Part shown: piece after piece, positions 9,601-20,043 of the stretch
Layout: each line of letters starts with the position of its first letter
Position numbering within the stretch: position 1 is the stretch's first letter
Source of the DNA: Ruminococcus sp. AF41-9
GTDB taxonomy: Bacteria > Bacillota > Clostridia > Lachnospirales > Lachnospiraceae
Assembly (NCBI RefSeq): GCF_003477525.1
Contig: NZ_QUDO01000019.1
Span: 9,800 to 73,799, forward strand
Direction: 5' to 3'
DNA: 64,000 bases
Program-made: the position numbers and the translations under genes
Notes under the pieces: generated by a model
The model's database searches: none
Seen by the model: the letters and a program-made list of their open reading frames with translations, nothing else
What the model was told of the DNA's origin: nothing

Positions 9601-10506
9601 CTTTCACCCTCTGCTTCTTCTGTTCCTCCACATCCGGCGCCTTCTTCGTACTCAGTCTCGCAAAAGCCGGTTTTCTCAACAATCCCGCCATCTCATTATA
9701 TTCTTTTTTTTCCGCAGCCTCTTTCACTCTCCGGATCAGCAGAAGGTCACTATTCAGTGCTTCCTCATATAAATAAGGACCATCCGCTTCCTCACAGATT
9801 CTTCTCGCCTCCTGCACCAGAAGTTCCGCTTCTTTTAACTCATCCAGCACAGCACTCCAGAGCAGTTTCATCCACTCTGTCTGTCTCAGCTCCTCCAGCG
9901 ATTCCACCCGGTACTCATCCAGACATTTCTCCAGCCACTCCTCCGGAAATGGATTACTCATAGCCATCTCATACAGCTTCTGTATCAGCTCACCCAGCCC
10001 CTCATCCGTTTTTCCGAAGGCAAAACATTCCACAAACTCCTGAAATTTCTCATCTTTCTGCGCATAATATTCTTCCAGCAACGCTTGATCACATCTCCGC
10101 GAAGCAGTTTCAGTTCCCCTTCATCCGCAGTCCGATACCCCGGGTCAAGGCCGATCAGATGAAAATAATTTCTGATCAGATAAGCACAGAAGCCGTCAAT
10201 CGTCGTAATCTGCGCCGTATGCAGCAGAGTGGTCTGTCTCTGCAAATGCTCATTATCCGGGTCTTCATACAACGCCTTCTCAATGGCATCCGAAATCCTT
10301 TCCTTCATCTCTCCTGCCGCAGCTCTTGTAAAAGTCATGATCAGAAGCCTGTCAATATCCACCGGATTTTTTTTGTCCGTGATTTTACTCAGAATACGCT
10401 CTACCAGCACCGCTGTTTTACCGGAACCGGCAGCCGCACTGACCAGAATATTTCTGTTTCGCAGGGAAATAACTTCCTGCTGTTCTTTTGTCCATGTAAC
10501 TCCCAT
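6681..10506 (-). CDS. addA: ATP-dependent helicase/nuclease subunit A (two frameshifts)
   Basis: AddA is the UvrD-like helicase and nuclease subunit of AddAB, which resects double-strand breaks for recombination in Firmicutes. Seen: N-terminal Walker A (VSAAAGSGKTAVLVERIL), TFTRAAAGEMKERI, Walker B VDEYQDSNYVQ, VGDVKQSIYRFR, IMTIHKSKGLEFPVVF, LRVLYVAMTRAKEKL, and the C-terminal RecB-type nuclease motif (VQGIIDAYF, LVDYKTDRV). The frame breaks near 10085 (one base missing in ATCAAGCG) and near 9191 (one base missing in ATCTACGTTTCC). Both repairs rejoin fully conserved sequence to about 1275 residues, the usual AddA size, so these are probably sequence errors. The start at 10506 lies 1 bp after the addB stop, an operonic arrangement. 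Confidence 0.92.
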
Positions 10507-10507
10507 C

Positions 10508-13500
10508 TCACTCTACCTCCCTGTCAAAGGCTTTCCACAATTCTTCATCCGAGAAATTCTTCAGTCTGCGAAACTCATATCCCGGAAGCTTCCTGTCAAA
10601 TCCGCATACACTCACATACGGACAGTAGGTACAGGCATTCTTTTTCCCCAGTTCATAAGGGGAAACCTCCGCATCCCCCGCCAGAATAGAACTTCTCAGC
10701 TTCTCAATCTTTGTCCTCACATACCGTCCCAGCACAGCAAACTGCTCACTGCTGGCAACCGAAGAATTTTTCCGGAAACTTCCGTCTTTATTAAATGTCA
10801 CTGGAATCGAACTTAAACTGCTGTCCATTTTCTGTACGATATCCGGGTCTGACTGAACCAGTCCGTTCATTTTCAGCTCTTTCATAATTCCACTGCTGAC
10901 TGTTTCCAGATCCGCGTCTATTTTCTCCTGGATCATCGGGTCTTTGATATTATAATAAAATACCCCCGCCGGAACGACCTCTCTGCCTGCATACTTCTTC
11001 TGCTCCACCTGTAAGGCTCCATCCAGATAGATCATTAACTGCAATTGCAGACCATGATAAAGATAAACCAGGTCAAAACTTGTATTTCCGGTCTTATAAT
11101 CAATTACCTTCACATAAACCTTATTCTGATCCGGATCTTCCATCGCATCCACACGGTCAATCCTGCCGCCGCCAAAAGTGACTTCAAACCCTTCCGGCTG
11201 AAATTCTCCCTGTTCCAGTTGTTTCTGTAATGCCCAGACCGTTCTTCGCAGAATCCTTCTGGTACGTTCGATCATATATTCATTTCTGGCACTGCTTTTC
11301 AGAACCGTATTTCCGTAATCCGCAACGATCTCATCCAGACATTCATCTGCGATCATTTCCCTCTGCTCTCTGGTCAGTTCTTTCCAGTTCAGTCCTTTTT
11401 TTCGTACTTCCTCTGCAAAATTTTCCAGAGCCCGGTGCATGACATTTCCCATATCCATAGCTTTAAATTCATACTCCACACGCTCCGTCAGCTTCATCCC
11501 ATACTGAAGAAAATGCGCAAATGCACAGGCAGCAAAATGCTCCAGCCTGGTCGCACTGTAAGGAGAAACCTCCCCATAAAGCGCACCTGCAACACTCTGG
11601 CTGATTACATCCTGCGGTTTTCTTAAGAAGGCTGACTGTACCAGTTTCTGTACTGTATCTTTATAATCTGCATTTTTCAGATACCAGCTATAAAGTTCAC
11701 CAAACACTTCGTCCACCTGCTCCAGAGTCTCGTATTCCCTGCTGGTTTCCCTTGCCAGTTTTTCCAGAAAAAGTTTCAGCCCTGCTTCCGGATTCTCCGG
11801 ATAAACTCCGTCCTCGCCTTCCTGCACCCGCACAATCTCCAGTTTCGGATACAAAGCCCGGATACTTCCGATCAGATACGCCGGACTGATCCCTTCTCCC
11901 TTCGCATTGGTATCACTGAAAGAAAGAACCAGCTTTTCCCTAGGTTTCGTCAGATTCAGATACAGATAGAATCTCTGCATATTCATCAGCTCTTTGGGAC
12001 CTGGTGCCAGTTCCACACCCTGATCTTTAAAAAAGTCCCTGTCAAGCTCCGACAGAATCCCTCCGGTCTGTGTATTCTTCGGAATATTTCCTTCATTCAC
12101 TCCTACGAAAAACAGAGCTTTGATATCCTTTAAACGGGATCTTTCCATATCTCCCACCATAACCTGGTCGATACTTGGCGGAATCAGAGCCACTTTTGCC
12201 TGAGACAGTCCGGTCTCCAGCAACTGTCTGAACTCCTGCCTGCTCACGGTTTCATTGCCGAGAATTTCCACCATCTTGTCCAGAAGGTCCATCACGATTC
12301 CATAAATCTGGTTATATTCCTTCTCCATGGCCTTTTCCCCAAGCTCTGCAAACTTCTTTTCCTGTACTTTTAGTTTCTGCCATACCTGACTCTTTACAAT
12401 AAAATCATACAGAATCCTGCAATATTCTTCCACAGTCCTTTTCCCGGAACCAAATCCCTGTGCAAGCCCTCGCACTTCTTCCGCAAACACTTCTCTGATC
12501 TCATTCAGCTCCTGGATCTGATCCGGCTCCATCCCTCTGTAAATACGAACCCATTTCTCTGACCACTTTTTATATCCACGAATCCCCAGTGCCAGCACAT
12601 AATTCTCCAGTTTATCTGCCTGCTCTCTTGTCACCTCTGACATTCCGCAGCGCAGATACCGGAATACGCTCTCATATGGAAAGCCCTGCACTGCCATCTC
12701 CATGGCAGCCCTCAGATACTCCACAAACGGATTCATCAGCACAGAATGCTTCTCATCAATAAAATACGGAATCTTCGCCTCTTCAAAGACCTGCACCGCA
12801 AGTCTTCCATACTCTTCCAGATTCCCTGTGATCACCGCCATCTCCCCATAGCGGTATCCTTTTGTCCTCACCATCTCTGCCATTCTTCTTGCCGTCTCCC
12901 GCATTTCAGCCAGAGGCGAAGCCGCCGCAAACATCTCTGTTTCCTGACTGTTTCCCGGATAAACAGCCTTTCTGTAACGAAAAAGATTTTTCTCCAGAAA
13001 CTGTAATCCCGGAGCCTGTGCAAACCTTGATTTTCCGGAAGGTTTCAGATAAACCGGTTCATCCAGATCTTTTGTCAGTTCCGCCAGTGTGCGGATCATC
13101 TTTTTACTCATATAAAAAAGCTGATGTGGTTTTCCCGGAGCAAACGCATCCTCCCGTTCATCCATAGTCACGGTAACAGAAATCTTACGCGCAATGATCA
13201 GAAGTTCCCGGATCACATTGATCTGAATCGGCGTAAAACCGGTAAATCCGTCAAACACAAACTCCGCACCTTTCAATTTCCGCGAAAATGGAAGTACTTT
13301 TAACAGGACATCCATCACTTCTTCCCCTGTCATATACCGATCCTTCAGAAATCCCGAAAAAGCCTCATACAGCACACTCACATCCTGAAGTTTCATCTCC
13401 AGAAGTCCCTGTTCCTTTGCCTGTTCTTTCATTTCTTCCAGATCTTCTTCCCTGATATCATACTGCATAAACTCCGATAAAAGGGACTTCACCTCATCCA

Positions 13501-13855
13501 GATATCCCGGCTTGTTCATCTGGCTTCCCAGATAAGGAAGTTCTTTTTTATGCTGCTGAACCATCTTCTGAAGCACCATACTCTTTCCCGTATCCTCCAG
13601 AATCTTCCGGTTATCCCCTCCTGTTTCCTCAAACACACGATAAGCCAGACGCTCAAAACTCAGAATATCAATATTTAAAATTCCCTTTCCCGGGTGCATT
13701 TCCACCAGTGTTTTTTGCGTCTGCATGGTAAACTGCTCCGGCACGATCACATAATAATTTCTCTGTGGATGCATCAGCGACTCCTGAATCACTCTCTCAT
13801 ATGCAAAATAAGACTTCCCCGCACCCGAACTTCCGATAATAAACTGCAACGACAT
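10508..13855 (-). CDS. addB: ATP-dependent nuclease subunit B
   Basis: AddB (1115 residues) partners AddA in break resection and Chi recognition. The N terminus shows the Walker A motif GSSGAGKSY (about residues 8-16) that marks AddB, and the helicase-like core is otherwise degenerate. The C-terminal nuclease domain carries VKVIDYKTGNTSFDL, and an iron-sulfur staple is visible as a cysteine in FAACAFAHFL together with CTYCPYVSVC near residues 1075-1084. Length is normal and the frame is intact. It is the upstream gene of an addB-addA operon and is divergent from the small membrane protein at 14009. Confidence 0.95.
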   Translation of the reverse strand: MSLQFIIGSSGAGKSYFAYERVIQESLMHPQRNYYVIVPEQFTMQTQKTLVEMHPGKGILNIDILSFERLAYRVFEETGGDNRKILEDTGKSMVLQKMVQQHKKELPYLGSQMNKPGYLDEVKSLLSEFMQYDIREEDLEEMKEQAKEQGLLEMKLQDVSVLYEAFSGFLKDRYMTGEEVMDVLLKVLPFSRKLKGAEFVFDGFTGFTPIQINVIRELLIIARKISVTVTMDEREDAFAPGKPHQLFYMSKKMIRTLAELTKDLDEPVYLKPSGKSRFAQAPGLQFLEKNLFRYRKAVYPGNSQETEMFAAASPLAEMRETARRMAEMVRTKGYRYGEMAVITGNLEEYGRLAVQVFEEAKIPYFIDEKHSVLMNPFVEYLRAAMEMAVQGFPYESVFRYLRCGMSEVTREQADKLENYVLALGIRGYKKWSEKWVRIYRGMEPDQIQELNEIREVFAEEVRGLAQGFGSGKRTVEEYCRILYDFIVKSQVWQKLKVQEKKFAELGEKAMEKEYNQIYGIVMDLLDKMVEILGNETVSRQEFRQLLETGLSQAKVALIPPSIDQVMVGDMERSRLKDIKALFFVGVNEGNIPKNTQTGGILSELDRDFFKDQGVELAPGPKELMNMQRFYLYLNLTKPREKLVLSFSDTNAKGEGISPAYLIGSIRALYPKLEIVRVQEGEDGVYPENPEAGLKLFLEKLARETSREYETLEQVDEVFGELYSWYLKNADYKDTVQKLVQSAFLRKPQDVISQSVAGALYGEVSPYSATRLEHFAACAFAHFLQYGMKLTERVEYEFKAMDMGNVMHRALENFAEEVRKKGLNWKELTREQREMIADECLDEIVADYGNTVLKSSARNEYMIERTRRILRRTVWALQKQLEQGEFQPEGFEVTFGGGRIDRVDAMEDPDQNKVYVKVIDYKTGNTSFDLVYLYHGLQLQLMIYLDGALQVEQKKYAGREVVPAGVFYYNIKDPMIQEKIDADLETVSSGIMKELKMNGLVQSDPDIVQKMDSSLSSIPVTFNKDGSFRKNSSVASSEQFAVLGRYVRTKIEKLRSSILAGDAEVSPYELGKKNACTYCPYVSVCGFDRKLPGYEFRRLKNFSDEELWKAFDREVE

Positions 13856-14008
13856 TTCTCTTTACCAGCTCCTTTCCACCTCTGTATCAATTCCGTACAA
13901 TACTGTTTCTTTCATTCATTTGTTGTCTTTTCCTCTGGATAAAAGTATATCATAAATTCCCCTGTCCTTTAATAAAATATACAAAACAAATCAGGAGGCG
14001 CACCTACC

Positions 14009-14446
14009 ATGAGTTCCAAAACCAAAATCATCGTCTTACATATGAAGGAAGTCGTCTACACGGCTGTTTTCCTTCTCCTTGCCATTATCCTTGGCATTGT
14101 ACTTTTCTTTATGTTTGGACCCGGACAGAAAAAAAATTCTGCTGACAGTCCCCAGAGCCGTTACAAACCCGGTGTCTACACTTCCTCCATCGAACTCAAC
14201 GACAATACCTTCGATCTGGAAGTAACCGTAACCTCTGACCGCATCCAGTCCATCCGTCTGGTAAACCTCAGCGAAAGCACCTCCGCCATGTTTCCTCTCA
14301 TGGAACCAGCCCTCGAATCCCTTTCCAGCCAGATCTATTCCACACAATCCCTGGAAAGCATCCAGTACCCCGACGACCAGAAATACACCTCCATGGTACT
14401 GCTCAATGCCATCGAAACAGCATTGAAAAAAGCGGAGAACACCTGA
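14009..14446 (+). CDS. Membrane-anchored FMN-bind-like small protein
   Basis: A 145-residue protein with a short basic N terminus, one membrane segment (about residues 13-34, VVYTAVFLLLAIILGIVLFF) and an extracytoplasmic domain. The domain (YKPGVYTSSIELNDNTFDLEV..., DRIQSIRLVNLSES, then a C-terminal helix) resembles the FMN_bind fold used by flavinylated extracytoplasmic proteins, but I do not see the flavinylated S/T-G-A-T motif, so flavin attachment is doubtful. The start is preceded by CAGGAGGCG. It is divergent from addB and ends inside a terminator. Confidence 0.6.
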   Translation: MSSKTKIIVLHMKEVVYTAVFLLLAIILGIVLFFMFGPGQKKNSADSPQSRYKPGVYTSSIELNDNTFDLEVTVTSDRIQSIRLVNLSESTSAMFPLMEPALESLSSQIYSTQSLESIQYPDDQKYTSMVLLNAIETALKKAENT

Positions 14447-14464
14447 CCTGTTCTCCGCTTTTTC
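14431..14464. terminator. Bidirectional intrinsic terminator
   Basis: A perfect 10-bp stem (AGCGGAGAAC at 14431-14440, GTTCTCCGCT at 14450-14459) is flanked by an A-run on the left and a T-run on the right, so it can end both the gene at 14009 and leftward transcription from nadE. Confidence 0.8.
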
Positions 14465-14548
14465 TGTTCTTATTTACGATATCTGTTCTGTCTCACAGAT
14501 ATCCACTTCACTGATCTCACAATTTCCAAATATTCAAAATCCGCAGAT

Positions 14549-16462
14549 TTACTGCATCTTCTCCAACTGTTCCAGCCACACTCTCGCACTGGCATCACTC
14601 GGCATTCTCAGATCTCCCCTCGGAGAAACTGCAACACTTCCCACCTTAGGGCCATCCGGCAGACAGGAACGCTTGAACTGCTGTGCAAAAAATCTCCAGT
14701 AGAATGTTCTCAGCCACTTAAAGATCGTCTCTTTATCATAAGTTCCCTCAAACGTCTCACACGCCAGTCTGTAAATCTTCTCCGGCTCAAACTCTGCACG
14801 GAGCATATAATACAGATAAAAATCATGTAGCTCATACGGACCCACAAGGTCTTCCGTCTTCTGTGCAATCTTACCATCCTTAGGCGGCAGAAGCTCCGGA
14901 CTTACCGGTGTATCCAGAATATCCAGAAGCACCTCTGTCAGCTTCTCATCCCCACAGGTATCCGCATAATAACGAACCAGATGACGAACCAGTGTCTTCG
15001 GTACAGACGCATTTACCCCATACATGGACATGTGATCACCATTATAGGTTGCCCATCCAAGCGCAAGTTCCGACAGATCACCGGTACCCACCAGAATGGA
15101 GCCATCCTGATTTGCACTGTCCATAAGGATCTGCGTCCTCTCTCTCGCCTGACTGTTCTCATAAGTGACATCATGCACTTCCGGGTCATGATTAATATCA
15201 CGGAAATGCACATTTACTGCTTCCTTAATATTAATCTCACTCAACGTTGCCCCCAGACACTCACTCAGCTTGCAGGCATTCTGATAGGTTCTGTCTGTCG
15301 TTCCGAAACATGGCATGGTAATACAGTGGATATCCTTCCTGTCTGCACCGGACAGATCAAACGCTCTCGCGATCACCAGAAGCGCCAGCGTAGAATCCAG
15401 GCCACCGGAAAGACCAACCGTAGCCTTATGACAGTGAATATGATCCATACGCTTCTTCAGACCCATTGCCTGAATATTCAGGATTTCATCACAGCGCATA
15501 TCTCTTTCCTCTTTTCTGGAAGGTACAAACGGATACTGCGGATATTTTCTGGTAAGCTTTGTCTCTTCCACATTCAGATGGAAATGCACTTTGAGATGAT
15601 CACTGTCATCTGCCGGCTGATAAGTCGTCAGTCTGCGTCTCTCATCATTGAGCCTCTGCACATCAATCTCACTGCATACAATTCCATTCTCAAAACGTTT
15701 ACCCTCTGCAAGGATCACGCCATTCTCCGCGATCATATTCTGTCCACCGAATACCAGATCCTGTGTGGACTCCCCTTCTCCTGCATTGGCATACACATAC
15801 GCACACACCAGACGGGCAGACTGTCCGGAAACCAGATCCCTGCGGTAACTGTCCTTACCAACCATCTCATTGCTCGCAGACAGATTCACGATCAGATTCG
15901 CCCCTGCCTGTGCATGAAGAACACTCGGAGGCAAAGTCACCCACAGATCCTCACAGATCTCCGCTGCTGCCACCAGCTCCGGCTCCTCCTCACATACAAA
16001 CAGCAAATCCGTACCAAACGGAACTCTTTTTCCTTTAATGTCCATATACTCCAGACATCCAAGCCCGGATACGAAATGGCGCTGCTCATAAAACTCACCA
16101 TAGTTTGGAAGATAAGCCTTCGGAACCAGACCAATGATCTCACCTCTGTTCAGAACTGCTGCCACATTATATAACTTCCCATGATTTCTCACCGGCACAC
16201 CCACAAAGATCAGCGCATCCACATCCGCAGTCTCTCCTGCGATCCTCAGCAAAGTCTCCCACGCACTGTCCAGCAGACGTCTCTGCAAAAATAAATCCTG
16301 ACAGGTATACCCCGTAATACAAAGCTCCGGAAAAACCATCACCTTCGCACGTTCCCTTTCCATCTCATGGATCAGTCTGATAATTTCATTTCCATTGGCA
16401 TTACAGTCTGCAACTGTGATATACGGTGTTGCGGCTGCTGTTTTAATATAACCGTGTCTCAT
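14549..16462 (-). CDS. nadE: Glutamine-dependent NAD+ synthetase
   Basis: A 637-residue two-domain enzyme that makes NAD+ from nicotinate adenine dinucleotide with ammonia from glutamine. The N-terminal carbon-nitrogen hydrolase domain shows the Glu-Lys-Cys triad: MVFPELCITGYTCQDLF, VPKAYLPNYGEFYEQRHF and AAEICEDLW. The C-terminal synthetase domain shows the ATP-binding SGGLDSTLALLV (about residue 355), GTGDLSELALGW and the PKDGKIAQKTEDLVGPYELHDF-type segment (partly quoted as KTEDLVGPYELHDF). Length matches glutamine-dependent NadE of Clostridia. It is the last gene before a terminator; hslO lies upstream on the same strand. Confidence 0.95.
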   Translation of the reverse strand: MRHGYIKTAAATPYITVADCNANGNEIIRLIHEMERERAKVMVFPELCITGYTCQDLFLQRRLLDSAWETLLRIAGETADVDALIFVGVPVRNHGKLYNVAAVLNRGEIIGLVPKAYLPNYGEFYEQRHFVSGLGCLEYMDIKGKRVPFGTDLLFVCEEEPELVAAAEICEDLWVTLPPSVLHAQAGANLIVNLSASNEMVGKDSYRRDLVSGQSARLVCAYVYANAGEGESTQDLVFGGQNMIAENGVILAEGKRFENGIVCSEIDVQRLNDERRRLTTYQPADDSDHLKVHFHLNVEETKLTRKYPQYPFVPSRKEERDMRCDEILNIQAMGLKKRMDHIHCHKATVGLSGGLDSTLALLVIARAFDLSGADRKDIHCITMPCFGTTDRTYQNACKLSECLGATLSEINIKEAVNVHFRDINHDPEVHDVTYENSQARERTQILMDSANQDGSILVGTGDLSELALGWATYNGDHMSMYGVNASVPKTLVRHLVRYYADTCGDEKLTEVLLDILDTPVSPELLPPKDGKIAQKTEDLVGPYELHDFYLYYMLRAEFEPEKIYRLACETFEGTYDKETIFKWLRTFYWRFFAQQFKRSCLPDGPKVGSVAVSPRGDLRMPSDASARVWLEQLEKMQ

Positions 16463-16607
16463 TTTCTACCCCTTTTTCCTGTTCCTGCTTCACATCAGCG
16501 TCCTGTAACCTTTCAGGGTACTCTCCGCTTTCATTACCAATTTCGCCTTCTATTTCCATCCATACACGGCATAAATCTCCACAGGATACAATTAATTCAT
16601 AAAATTT

Positions 16608-17483
16608 TTATTTACACTTTCTCAGAATCTCTTTTAATTCTTCCACTGTAAATTCATAATTATGATTACAGAAATGACAGTTCAGCTCAATCGGCTTTCC
16701 TTCCTGGATCATTTCATTTAATTCTTTTCTTCCAATACTGATCAGGCTTTTTCAACTCTCTCTCTGCTGCAGTTACAGTAAAACTTTGTCGGAATCTTCT
16801 CATTAATCTCCACATCAAAACCTTCCAGCACTTTATCCAGCAGACTCTCCGGAGTATGACCTTCTTCCAGCAGATTGGTAACAGAAGTAATCTTCTGCAC
16901 ATTTTCCTCCAGTTTCGCAATCGTACTTTCTTCTGCAAAAGGCATAAGCTGCACAATAAATCCCCCAGCCTGACGCACAGTATTGTCCTTATTCATCAGC
17001 ACACCCAGACCAACTGCAGACGGAACCTGCTCACTTGTCGCAAAATAATAAGTCAGGTCTTCTGCAATCTCACTTGTCTGAAGCGCAACCTGACCAACAT
17101 ACGGCTCCTTCAGTCCCATGTCCTTAATTACATTCATAAAACCAATTCCGACAGCACCTGCAACATCCAGTTTGCCCTTACTGTTCGCCGGAATACATAC
17201 ATTCGGATTTCCGACATAACCCTTCACTCTTCCTTTGGAATCTGCCGTTACCGTGATTCCCTCCAGCGGACCACCTGCCTTGATCTGAAGAGTCAGAATA
17301 TCCTTCTCCCCCTTCATCATGGTACCCATCATGGCACCTGCGTAAGCAGACGTCCAGTGCCGCGGTAGCCACCGGACTGGTATTATGATCCTGTCTCGCT
17401 GTCTCTACAGTTTCTGTCGTAACTGCCGCAAATGCACGAATCTGATCATTTGCCGCAATCGCTCTTACAATATAATCACTCAT
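16608..17483 (-). CDS. hslO: Hsp33 redox-regulated chaperonin (three frameshifts)
   Basis: Hsp33 is a cytosolic holdase switched on by oxidation of a zinc-bound cysteine centre. The start MSDYIVRAIAANDQIRAF, the central GGPLEGITVTADSKGRVKGYV and the C-terminal redox switch are all recognisable: YCNCSRERVEKA, then about 28 residues later NCHFCNHNYEF, i.e. CXC plus CXXC. The frame is interrupted three times by one-base losses: near 17354 (CTGGACG should read CTGGGACG), near 17341 (ACGCAGG should read ACGGCAGG) and near 16746 (GCCTGATC should read GCCCTGATC). Together they restore the original frame and give 292 residues, the normal size. Three losses of this sort in an otherwise conserved gene point to sequencing error. 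Confidence 0.88.
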
Positions 17484-17603
17484 TTAATTCTCTCCTGTCT
17501 CATTTTTCTGTATCATTTTTTATATCATTTTTTTGTATCATCCAAAAGAATAAAAACATTCTCCTCACAGTACATCAGACGAATCCTGTGCACCTCTCAC
17601 TGC

Positions 17604-18416
17604 TTATTCTTCACTCTTCTTTTCTGCTCTCTCCGGAATAATTCCGTGATAATCATTCTCCGCACTCTTTCCATGCTCTCTTACAATGAAGGTCAGGCGT
17701 TCGCTGTTCTCATCTCCCGGATTACGGGTGTAGGCATCATAAACTGCCACCAGTTCCATTCCCGCCTTCTCAATCATTCCTTTGATCACATCCAGTGGAT
17801 AGGCTCTCTGCACATGCTCTTCCTCACATTTCTCATACAGCCCGTCCTCTCTTGGCAGAAACAACGCCAGTTCATAAACATTCAGTCCATTTTCCACGTC
17901 ATAACTGTTTTCCCAGATAAAACTTCCGTCCTCTCTGTCCTCAGCGATCGTAGTATCCCCGATCACATCACGATACTTATGAACCGTATTCATGTCAAAA
18001 ATAAAAAGACCGCCCGGGTCCAGATAATTATTGACCAGAGCAAAGACATATTCCAGATCTTCCTCATCTGTCAGATAATTCATGCTGTCACAGACACTGA
18101 TCACAGCACGAACCGTACCATAAAGTTCAAAATCCTGCATATCCTGCAGCAGATACAGAATATCATGTCCGGATTCCGCACGCTTCTCCATTGCCTCTGC
18201 AAGCATTTCCTCAGAATTATCAATTCCGATCATATCATATCCCGCATCCGCAAGCATCTCTGTGACCGTTCCCGTCCCACATCCAAGTTCCAGAACCAGA
18301 CCATCCTCGATCTGCTCCTGTTTCAGTGTTTCTATAATATAGTCTGCCCATTTCCGATAATTTACATTATCCTGAAACATATCATAAACTCTGGCAAATT
18401 TTCCATATGATTCCAT
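17604..18416 (-). CDS. Class I SAM-dependent methyltransferase
   Basis: A 270-residue methyltransferase with a clear Rossmann SAM-binding site: VLELGCGTGTVTEMLADAGY (motif I), MIGIDNSEEMLAEA (motif II acidic end) and FDLYGTV-like post motifs, here MQDFELYGTVRAVISVCDSMNYL. The length and the FARVYDMFQDNVNYRKWADYI N terminus match a common Clostridial family (methyltransferase type 11/25) of unknown substrate. The C-terminal 30 residues (IPERAEKKSEE) are charged and probably disordered. It is a single gene between hslO and a lipoprotein gene. Confidence 0.85.
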   Translation of the reverse strand: MESYGKFARVYDMFQDNVNYRKWADYIIETLKQEQIEDGLVLELGCGTGTVTEMLADAGYDMIGIDNSEEMLAEAMEKRAESGHDILYLLQDMQDFELYGTVRAVISVCDSMNYLTDEEDLEYVFALVNNYLDPGGLFIFDMNTVHKYRDVIGDTTIAEDREDGSFIWENSYDVENGLNVYELALFLPREDGLYEKCEEEHVQRAYPLDVIKGMIEKAGMELVAVYDAYTRNPGDENSERLTFIVREHGKSAENDYHGIIPERAEKKSEE

Positions 18417-18576
18417 TTCTTTTCCTCATAATTCCTATCATAGTTTCCCGTCTATCATACCATAAACTACGCCGTCATGTAAATATGAAGAAAAAGACGA
18501 CCGCACACACGCAGCCGCCTTTTCTTATCTATTCTTATTTTACTGCTTTATTTCATCTGAACCATCCGACCCCAAA

Positions 18577-19818
18577 TCAGTCCTGATTCTTCGGCATATA
18601 CCGAACATAAGCCGGTTCTCCATGATAATAATAGTCTACTCCATTCTCATCGTAAACATCTTCCCCGTTTGCGAAATCATAAGTATTTCCATCATCATCA
18701 TACCAGGTTCCATCCCCATTCGGATAAATAACCAGCGGATATCCGTCAGAGTTTCTGTAAATGGTTCTTGTCTGATCTGTATCATAATCCGGATCATCTG
18801 TACCTACCGGAGTACCATCTGCAAAATATCCATTTGAAGAACCATCATCATAATCATAAGAACCGTCAGCACTGTAGTTGTTGTCCGAAGAAGAATCATA
18901 AGAAGTATCTGAAGAAGAATCATAAGAATAATCCCCGTCAGAAGAACCACTGTAAGAACTGTCTCCGGAATAAGAACCATCTGAGCTGCCACTGTAGGAA
19001 GTATCACTGTTTCCTGAAGAAGAGCTGTCAGAAGATGTTCCATCACTGCCAGCAGTTCCGGTTATATCGCTGTTTCCACTCGCATCCGTTGTTCCGGATG
19101 CATCTGTTGTTCCTGTTGTATCGGTTGTTGTACCATCAGAAGAAGTTCCTGTTGTACTTGTCTTTCCGGTTGCCGCTGCCTTCAGCACAGAATCTCCGGA
19201 AATCTTAAAGGAATCTACAGATGTCTTCACTTTTGCAAGCGCATCGTCTGTCTTAACAGAACCAGCCACACTGTAGAACTCTGAGGTATTATCTGTAATA
19301 TATTTATTTACAACATAAGCGTACTCACTCTTATCATTCAGATAATGCACGGTATAGCTGTATACATTAATTCCGCTTACTTCCTCTGCCTTATAATCCT
19401 GAATCTCAAAATCTGTTCCCTCTTCCAGATTATCAGCCTTCTCCAGAGCAACTGCTGTATCCTGAGAACTTGGAATGATCGCTACGGACATTGCCTCATC
19501 TCCGCTTCCATGAAGAATGAGAAGTTTGCCCTGTTTCGGAGACTCAAAACTTACCATATCATCAGAGTCAGATTTATTTTCCCAGGTAGCATCCGGTAAT
19601 TTGATGGATACTGCTTTATTTTTGGATGTATAAGTTGTATTCTGCGCATTAGCCGGTGCCTGAGTCGGTGTCGGCGTAGCAGCCTTTGTCGGTTCCGGAG
19701 TCGGTGTTACCTGTACAACTGTGGAGTCATCCTTTCCCCCGCCAAAGTTACATGCTGTCATTGCACTTGATAACACAACTGTGATGGCTAATAGCATTAG
19801 TACTTTTTTATTCTTCAT
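18577..19818 (-). CDS. Lipoprotein with a Ser/Asp/Tyr-rich low-complexity linker
   Basis: A 413-residue secreted lipoprotein. The signal peptide ends in the lipobox SSAMTAC, so Cys-23 is the expected lipidation site. A Pro/Thr stretch follows (VTPTPEPTKAATPTPTQAPA). Residues 60-210 form a compact domain (KAVSIKLPDATWENKSDSDDM..., VVNKYITDNTSEFYSVAGSV) like those in lipoproteins measured by PsbP/DUF-type folds. Residues 220-340 are almost only Ser, Asp, Gly, Thr and Tyr, with repeats such as SYSGSSDGSYSGDSSYSG. The C-terminal 70 residues (IYRNSDGYPLVIYPNGDGTW) are structured again. The linker probably spans the cell wall. AAGGAGG precedes the ATG. Function unknown. Confidence 0.85.
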   Translation of the reverse strand: MKNKKVLMLLAITVVLSSAMTACNFGGGKDDSTVVQVTPTPEPTKAATPTPTQAPANAQNTTYTSKNKAVSIKLPDATWENKSDSDDMVSFESPKQGKLLILHGSGDEAMSVAIIPSSQDTAVALEKADNLEEGTDFEIQDYKAEEVSGINVYSYTVHYLNDKSEYAYVVNKYITDNTSEFYSVAGSVKTDDALAKVKTSVDSFKISGDSVLKAAATGKTSTTGTSSDGTTTDTTGTTDASGTTDASGNSDITGTAGSDGTSSDSSSSGNSDTSYSGSSDGSYSGDSSYSGSSDGDYSYDSSSDTSYDSSSDNNYSADGSYDYDDGSSNGYFADGTPVGTDDPDYDTDQTRTIYRNSDGYPLVIYPNGDGTWYDDDGNTYDFANGEDVYDENGVDYYYHGEPAYVRYMPKNQD

Positions 19819-20043
19819 AAATATCCTCCTTAGAATGATATCTGCTATAATTAATATTCTGCCTTATTTCATCAGACGGTTCCAGACATCCGCCTGCTAT
19901 TTCCGTATCGCTCTGTATATTTTACATTTTTATTACAGGGATGTCAATGTCATTTCAGTCAGTTTCATGTTAACAAAAACGATTTTTGTTCTGTAACTGT
20001 CAGATTACCCGGTTCCTGTTCCTTATCCAATCATTCTCCCTGA

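Noticed and set aside
16608-17483. hslO as a dead gene or as a site of programmed frameshifting
   Set aside because: Three separate single-base losses that together restore the frame, with all zinc cysteines conserved, fit sequencing error. No slippery site with a stimulatory structure is evident at any of the three.
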